In this document: positions 58,381-64,000 of the stretch, piece by piece
How the letters are laid out: every line of letters starts with the position of its first letter
Position numbering within the stretch: position 1 is the stretch's first letter
Assembly: GCF_958450345.1 (NCBI RefSeq)
Contig: NC_088784.1
Location: forward strand, 44,082,278 to 44,146,277
From: Calliphora vicina
Taxonomy: Eukaryota > Arthropoda > Insecta > Diptera > Calliphoridae
Direction: 5' to 3'
DNA: 64,000 nt
Program-made: the position numbers and the translations under genes
Notes under the pieces: generated by a model
What the model was told of the DNA's origin: nothing
What the model saw: only the letters and a program-made list of their open reading frames with translations
The model's database searches: none

Positions 58381-58477
58381 GTTTTAAATACCCACAAACA
58401 CTGGGCTGATGAAACTCCTGGAGAAGCTGGAGCAGGACGGTGTCTTCCTTGTCCGGAACCACTTCTGCCTCACTCAT
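58381..58477 (-). CDS. Putative first coding exon of unknown protein (copy 1)
   Basis: Minus-strand frame beginning MSEAEVVPDKEDTVLLQLLQ, ending 32 codons plus one base later at a strong splice donor (C|GTAAGT, 58380-58375). An in-frame upstream ATG at 58576 would add a hydrophobic leader (SVLFCIVFGLLCYFVL) like a signal or membrane segment. I do not recognise the protein. A homologous segment lies inverted at 63238-63317. It may be the 5' exon of a host gene or of an unrecognised transposon. No partner exon was found in the window. Confidence 0.4.
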
Positions 58478-58581
58478 ATTATTTTCACACAACACAAAAT
58501 AACACAAAAGACCGAAAACAATACAGAACAACACGGAACGCACAAAACAGACTGTTGAAATTGCTTGTTTATTCATGTAAC

Positions 58582-60288
58582 CAGCGTTGCCGCTTTGGTT
58601 CAATTGGACCAAAAGTGGTAGATTTTATTTACAAGTACAACGACTGGTAGTTTGGTTGGTTTGTTCAATTTTTTTTAAGTTTTTGGTAGGAAATACAATT
58701 AATATTTTTAAAATTTATAGTTTTTAAATTTAAAGATAACAAATAAAAAACATGTGTGAAATAAAATAGTTGGAAAAACCTGATTATTGAACTTAACGCC
58801 GTTAAATGTATAACATCTTTGCATTTATATGAAAAACATCAAAATCATAGTGTCAGTGCAAATTAAATGTAAACAAATACTTGTATTTCTTAAACAAAAG
58901 GCCGCAAAAAAAGTTATTTTTTTTTTTTACAATTTTATTTAATAGTTAAAATATGTACAGTGAGTGTCACTCAAAATCGTACAACATATTTTTTTTTAAA
59001 TATTATGAAATTACAGGCAATAATTGGTGATTATATAAAAAATTAAAAGTAATTTTATTAATTGGAACAAAAAATATGTATTTCAACAAAAAAGTTAACA
59101 AAACCTCAATTCGTTAAAAAAATATTGATGAAAATTAAAGAACATCACAAAATTCATATTTCACTTAAATTCGTACAATTATATTAAATTATAATTAAAA
59201 CCTTAAAAATTAAAAAAAAATTTAATATTAAATAATCCTAATACTTTGTAGGGTATCATTTGCTATTTTTTAGTGCCTTTACGATTTTAAATGAAGCGTT
59301 GATATTCTGGGCACTGACAGTCTTACCCAATTTTTTTATTTGTGGATAAGGGCAATTAAAATTATACCCACTTTTCTGATAGGTAATAGCACACACAATA
59401 TAATAATAGTATTTTAAAATATTTCCAAAACATCAACTTTCTAAAACTAATGAATAAAATTTGACTACGATGGTGTACGATTTTAAGTGACATTCACTGT
59501 AGTATTTTTAGATGTCTTTCAAAAACTCCAAGACTGGCAATTGATGCTGATGGAGAAAACCAAACATCAAACGGCAATGATAGAAAATAAATATGAATAA
59601 AATACCTATAATTTTACTTTTTTCTAGTGAATAAAGTTGCAAAACAAAGCGGAAATTTAGGAGGAGTGGATTCAACTTTTTGATTGGTTGCAGGAGAAAG
59701 ATGGAAGCTGTTTTTGAATTGTATGCTTCAAAACAATCTTAAATCACTGCTCCCACATAAATAATGGAATTTGCTTCGGCTAAGTGATATACATATCTTT
59801 AGATATTAATGCTCGCATAAATTTGTTCGGGAAAATGTAAGCACATTTAAACATGGATTCAATGAACTCTGTTATAGTGACATATGTAATTTTATTTTTA
59901 ATATACTTTCACTTCCAAATAGTTCTGCTGCTGCAGAACGAAAACATAATTTATGACAATTTATTCACAATTAAGTGAATTCGCTCATTTTCAAAAAATT
60001 TTACTTTTTTGTTTGATATACATAGAACTGAGTAGGTAATGGTTCTTATTTCGATTGACAGAATTTTGAAAAAAAAAATATATTTTTTATATAAAAATAT
60101 CCAATTTTTTGTTCAGATTTATTGCATTATGACAAACCCACATGTAATAGCAACAAAATGATTTGGTTGCCCTGTGTAATCAAATGCTTATATTTATTTA
60201 AAATTAAATTTTTGGTAGGATAGGACAGAATTTGGTAGGTTTTAGAGTGTATGTTGGTAGGAAAAATATTTTCTTTGTGGCAACGCTG
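58582..60288. mobile_element. hAT-like MITE (CAGCGTTGCC ends), copy 1
   Basis: Ends CAGCGTTGCCGCTTTGG and GGCAACGCTG; perfect duplication CATGTAAC (58574-58581 and 60289-60296). 1707 bp including a nested Tc1-type MITE at 58958-59499. No ORF with a domain. Confidence 0.9.
58958..59499 (-). mobile_element. Tc1/mariner-type MITE, copy 3
   Basis: Reverse orientation of the copies at 4055 and 54538; ends CAGTGAGTGTCACTCAAAAT and TTTTAAGTGACATTCACTG, flanked by TA (58956-58957 and 59500-59501). Confidence 0.88.
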
Positions 60289-60381
60289 CATGTAACTAAC
60301 CGACAGCGCGATTAGAAAATTACTTTGAGAACAGCTCAGAGAGTAAATTTTATACCGCTCTTTTTTTTATTATGGATCTAT

Positions 60382-61233
60382 CAGCGTTGCCACTCATACA
60401 ATATTTTTCCTACCAAATTTCTGATTAAAAACTACCAAAACCTACCAAATTTTAAATATTTGTGAAATACTATTTGGATTCATTTCAAAATTAATAGTTA
60501 AATTAAAATTATATTATTGCTGCAATAACATTAACCAGAGGAAGAATATTACAATCATAAATATGTTACACCTAAATATTGTATGTGGATCGTTTCATAA
60601 TTGACCATAGCTTCCATAAAGGACCCACTTCTGCAATAACTTTAGAGAGTGCAAACTGCTAAAAGCGTTGGTATCCCAACAAAATTCAACACAAATACGT
60701 TTCATATAGAAATAAATGGTCATAGCTGCCATATATGGCCATAGCTTCCATAAAGGACCCACTTCTGCAATAACTTTAGAGAGTGCAAACTGCTAAAAGC
60801 GTTGGTATCCCAACAAAATTCAACACAAATACGTTTCATATAGAAATAAATGGTCATAGCTGCCATATATGGCCCACTTTGTTGAGCGCAGGCTCAATTT
60901 AAATAATATGTGTTAAATTTTGAAAGATTTAGAATATGTAAATCAAATGTATAACGTTAAAAGTTTCAGATGAAACTGAAATTTTGAAACAGCAGAACAA
61001 AATATTATTAGAAAATAAAAGTATTGCATCCCTAAACTTAAAATTTTGCATAATTTTGTCTTGATATGTTATAAATAATTTTATTATTTTGGATTAACAT
61101 AGTGTTTTTGTTATGATTTTTATTATTTTTATTATACCAAAATGCGACAAAAATCGGAACAAACCAACCATAAGTCAATTTGTTAACTTAAAACTACAAA
61201 CTTTGGTCCAACTGGACCAAAGCGGCAACGCTG
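60382..61233. mobile_element. hAT-like MITE (CAGCGTTGCC ends), copy 2
   Basis: 852 bp. Ends CAGCGTTGCCACTC and AAAGCGGCAACGCTG; flanks GGATCTAT (60374-60381) and GGATCAAT (61234-61241), 7/8. Same family as 58582. Contains a perfect 134-bp tandem duplication. Confidence 0.88.
60605..60872 (+). repeat. Perfect 134-bp tandem duplication
   Basis: CCATAGCTTCCATAAAGGAC starts both units (60605 and 60739). I see no differences between them. Confidence 0.9.
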
Positions 61234-61241
61234 GGATCAAT

Positions 61242-61530
61242 ATAAGAATTTTTTCTTATTTCAAGTTATCTTACTCTTAATTTGAAGTTTAAGAATTAAC
61301 TACTTGATTTAACTTCTCACTTGTACTTAAAACAAGATTTTCTTATTTAATTCAAGAATATCGTTCTTGTTTTAAGAAAATTTCCGCTTGATTTTTGTAA
61401 TCGATCCCGTTCTAAGTTCTAAGTACAAATGAGTATGAATCGTACTTAAATTTTTAAGTACAATTCTGGCTAAATTTGAGTAAAATAAACTTAAATTTAG
61501 AAGTGCTTTTTTTTTTTTTTTGTGTAGTTA
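61242..61530 (-). repeat. Inverted copy of the 43733-44000 element end
   Basis: AAATTTTTAAGTACAATTCTG, read on the other strand, and neighbouring sequence match 43740-43985. It ends in GAAGTGCTTTTTTT...GTGTA at 61530, the counterpart of CACAGAAAGAAAAAAGCAC at 43736. Confidence 0.7.
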
Positions 61531-61571
61531 CATGAATAAACAAGCAATCAGTCTATTTTGTGCGTTCCGTG

Positions 61572-63175
61572 CAGTGATGTTAACTTTTTAATTTCGATTA
61601 CCGTACCAAATTACCGTATCCAAAGTCTTGTACAAAAATAATAATATTTACTTATTGAAACAGGTTTATTTTTAAAATTTAATATATCGAGGGCCTATAT
61701 TGAAAACTCTATATCTTCAGGAAAACCAAAAAACATGTTTTTTCGCGTATTACTTGAATTATTATTTTTTTATTTTAAAGGAACTACTGAATCTCACATA
61801 TAAATGGTTTTTAAAATTTTGCATTATTGTGGACTTTATGATAGAGGGTTTTTCTTCTCAAAATATTCCATGTGTATGTATAAAAATTATAAGATAGAGG
61901 ATTTTGCATTTTAATAGAATTAAATTATTTTGATTTCATTTATGCCATCTGTCAGTTTTAACGTGATTTATTTAAGATAACGGCTAATAATACAACATAA
62001 GATAAAAAAATACTTTAATAGTATACACTTTTTTGAGCAAACTTCAACTTAAACCATTTATTTTTATGCCAAAAACAAAAAGGTAAAATATTTTCATGGT
62101 AATTCATTTTTTTAAACTACTGAAAAATGTAAAATTCATGTACAGTATTCATAAATTAGTAAGAAAACATGAATTACAAGAAGAAATTATTCCAAAAAAA
62201 TATTTGAAAATTAATTACACTATACAACAAAATCAAATGTTTTCCAAAATTACAAGGTCCGACCAATACATTTTTATAGAGGAGACAAAAAAAGACACGT
62301 GTATCGGCGTTTTGATAGTTTACATCTGAATTTCATTTGAGGGGGGTTAAAGTTTCCCAACTCTGGCACATTCTTATTGTTAATCTTCATAAGAAACCAT
62401 ATGATCCTAACATTTTAGATATAAAATGTGTTCAGCAAAGTTATGTAAAATGTTACTGGGAATATTTTTGTAGAATATGTTAACCCTCTAAATCCTCAAG
62501 GCATGGGTCTTTTTTGCCCTTCTTTTAAAAAAGTGCAAAAACCACCATTAAAACAGGGATTTGAGGGGTTAAAATGTTCCGCAAAAATATAATCCGTCAA
62601 ATTTTACTATAAGTCCCTAAATACACCAAAACGGAAAAGTCAACCAGAAAGTCAGAAATAAGACACAACAAAAGAGAGCTTACGGTTAATTTCGTATTAC
62701 GGTTAATTCCGTATAGCAAAAAACTATTGGTCAATTCACAAAGTATCTTATCATGTCATAATATTTCACAATGTTTTTATCGCTTTTCAAGCAAAAAATA
62801 TCCTAAAATAATACTACTTTGTATGCTATGTTTATTGTGTTATCGTAACCAACCAGCAGATACCTGCGCCGAATGCCTAAGAGTCGGCTAAGCCGAGTCG
62901 TGATATATTAGGATATTATTACAATATGTTTGTAAGAAATTCACACCATAGATGAGGGCTGTTTTACAGAACATTTTACCATCAAAAAGTAATTTTCGTG
63001 AATATCAAAGATATAGGATTTTGAATATAGGACCAAGTTTGTAAAACAGCAGAATACCATTTTTATCAACATCTTTTATTTACCTTATAAGCATAAATTC
63101 TTCTGACAAATGCAAAACTAAAGGAATTATTGGTATCGAACAATTGTGGATTTATTACGTCAATGTTTTTAATGA
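61572..63175 (+). mobile_element. hAT-like MITE (CAGTGATGTTAAC), copy 2, right end lost
   Basis: Starts CAGTGATGTTAACTTTTTAA and follows copy 1 (44461-45678) through TTCACACCATAGATGAG and AATGCAAAACTAAAGGAATT, with extra internal sequence at 62340-62900. The matching right terminus is absent. It interrupts the sequence upstream of exon copy 2. Confidence 0.7.
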
Positions 63176-63237
63176 TTGCATTTGATTTGAAAAAAATTCT
63201 TCGGTCTTTTGTGTTTTTTGTGTTGTGTGAAAAAAAT

Positions 63238-63317
63238 ATGAATGAGGCAGAAGTGGTTCCTCCTGCTCCAGCTTCTTCAGGAGTTTCATCAGCCCAGTGT
63301 TTATGGGTATTTAAATG
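63238..63317 (+). pseudogene. Putative first coding exon, copy 2, with 17-bp deletion
   Basis: Starts MNEAEVVP and then loses 17 bp compared with copy 1 (58381-58477), which shifts the frame. The donor is altered to GGTACGT. Flanking intron-like sequence (GATTTATTTATAAATAATAC) also matches copy 1. The upstream leader region is split by the MITE at 61572-63175. Confidence 0.45.
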
Positions 63318-63429
63318 GTACGTCTATAATTTATTTATTATATATACATAATTTGTGATTTATTTATAAATAATACAGTTATTCTATTTATAAAACATAA
63401 TACATGTTTTATAAATAGACTGTTGACTT

Positions 63430-63660
63430 TGTACAAATTTTTTCAATAAGAAATATTTTTCATTTGTACTAACACACACATACATATTTACATATGTAGT
63501 TGCGCATATCTTTTAGAAACAGGTTTTTTAAGACGCAAACAACAAAATGTGCACTTGTAAACAAATAATACAAGCATTTTGTTCTTAGTTTAAGAATTCT
63601 CGTGCTTGATGTTTGTGTGTCTATATTATAGGCACACAAACACCCAAGAATGATAAACTA
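63430..63660. repeat. Palindromic MITE-like repeat, copy 2
   Basis: Inverted relative of 53430-53690; shares ACGCAAACAACAAAATGTGC and GTGTTTGTGTGTCTATATTA. Confidence 0.55.
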
Positions 63661-63713
63661 AAGATTACGCCATCAAGAAAACTCATTTAAAACTTTCTGC
63701 ACATGTGGTATCC

Positions 63714-63723
63714 GTGACGTCAC
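63714..63723. promoter_or_regulatory. Palindromic CRE (GTGACGTCAC)
   Basis: A perfect 10-bp palindrome containing TGACGTCA, the consensus for CREB/ATF-type bZIP factors. One occurrence by chance in 64 kb is possible. Confidence 0.3.
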
Positions 63724-63903
63724 GCAATCTGTGTTTCTATTGGTTAAAAATTTTCAGATGTCAAACTATTATTTTATATGTAAAAATAACAGTGGGACAA
63801 TTTATATTTTTTCCCGCAATTTATTTGTTTATAAATTTGTTTATTATAAATTTAATTAATAATAATTATATATGATTATTATGTTATTTAATTTCCTTTT
63901 TCT

Positions 63904-64000
63904 TTTATTCACATTCTACATCTAAAAAACAGTTTCTTCATTTCCTTCAATATCCTTTGCTTCCAACAAATGCTTTTGGATATAACCACTCGTAAGCATT
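63904..64000 (-). CDS. Possible C-terminal coding end of an unknown gene, cut by window edge
   Basis: A minus-strand frame entering from the right edge reads MLTSGYIQKHLLEAKDIEGN and stops at TAG (63922-63924). A poly(A) signal AATAAA follows 12 nt later (63904-63909). Only about 25 codons are visible and no family is recognised; chance is possible. Confidence 0.25.

Overview
The window looks like intergenic or heterochromatin-like DNA from a higher dipteran fly, probably a calyptrate (blow fly or house fly relatives). The reasons are strong AT richness, no bacterial operons, short CA/TACA microsatellites, Jockey-clade LINEs, DINE-1-like (Helentron) elements with GTCT microsatellites, and many 8-bp-TSD hAT MITEs. 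The species assignment is inference. I find no complete, convincing host gene. Almost everything readable is a transposable element (TE) or a broken piece of one, often nested.

Layout. 1-420: 3' end of a LINE. 1.1-7.2 kb: a decayed Ty3/gypsy element on the minus strand (integrase, RNase H, RT, protease), cut by three DNA elements; one of these holds a DINE-1-like element that itself holds a Tc1-type MITE. 7.3-9.0 kb: truncated Jockey copy. 11.0-12.3 kb: hAT MITE inside a hAT MITE. 12.6-17.4 kb: near full-length Jockey LINE (family A) with intact ORF1. 17.7-21.4 kb: MITEs, one with tRNA-like modules. 22.7-25.2 kb: a 2.4-kb almost perfect inverted repeat with hAT ends. 26.8-30.6 kb: solo LTR, LINE fragment and a second decayed gypsy. 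30.6-32.4 kb: two DINE-1-like copies in tandem. 32.5-40.2 kb: one Jockey family B copy split by a 3.7-kb palindromic composite and by a tRNA-derived SINE. 40.2-43.0 kb: CR1/L2-like LINE. 43.7-46.3 kb: MITEs and a 108-bp tandem repeat. 46.5-53.2 kb: a hAT-type element carrying a nearly intact Jockey family B LINE with a perfect 10-bp TSD. 53.2-58.3 kb: hairpins, MITEs and a DINE-1-like copy interrupted by a Tc1 transposon with IR/DR ends. 58.3-63.4 kb: an inverted pair of exon-like sequences flanking two hAT MITEs of one family.

How the parts relate. The Jockey LINEs encode their own ORF1 and ORF2 machinery, coupled by an ATGA overlap. The MITEs have no transposase here and must have been mobilised in trans. 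The Tc1 copy carries a broken DD34E transposase. The nesting gives relative insertion ages: the gypsy copies are oldest, and the family B LINE at 48.2-52.9 kb is among the youngest. All boundaries and TSDs were read by eye from the sequence; no database search was run.
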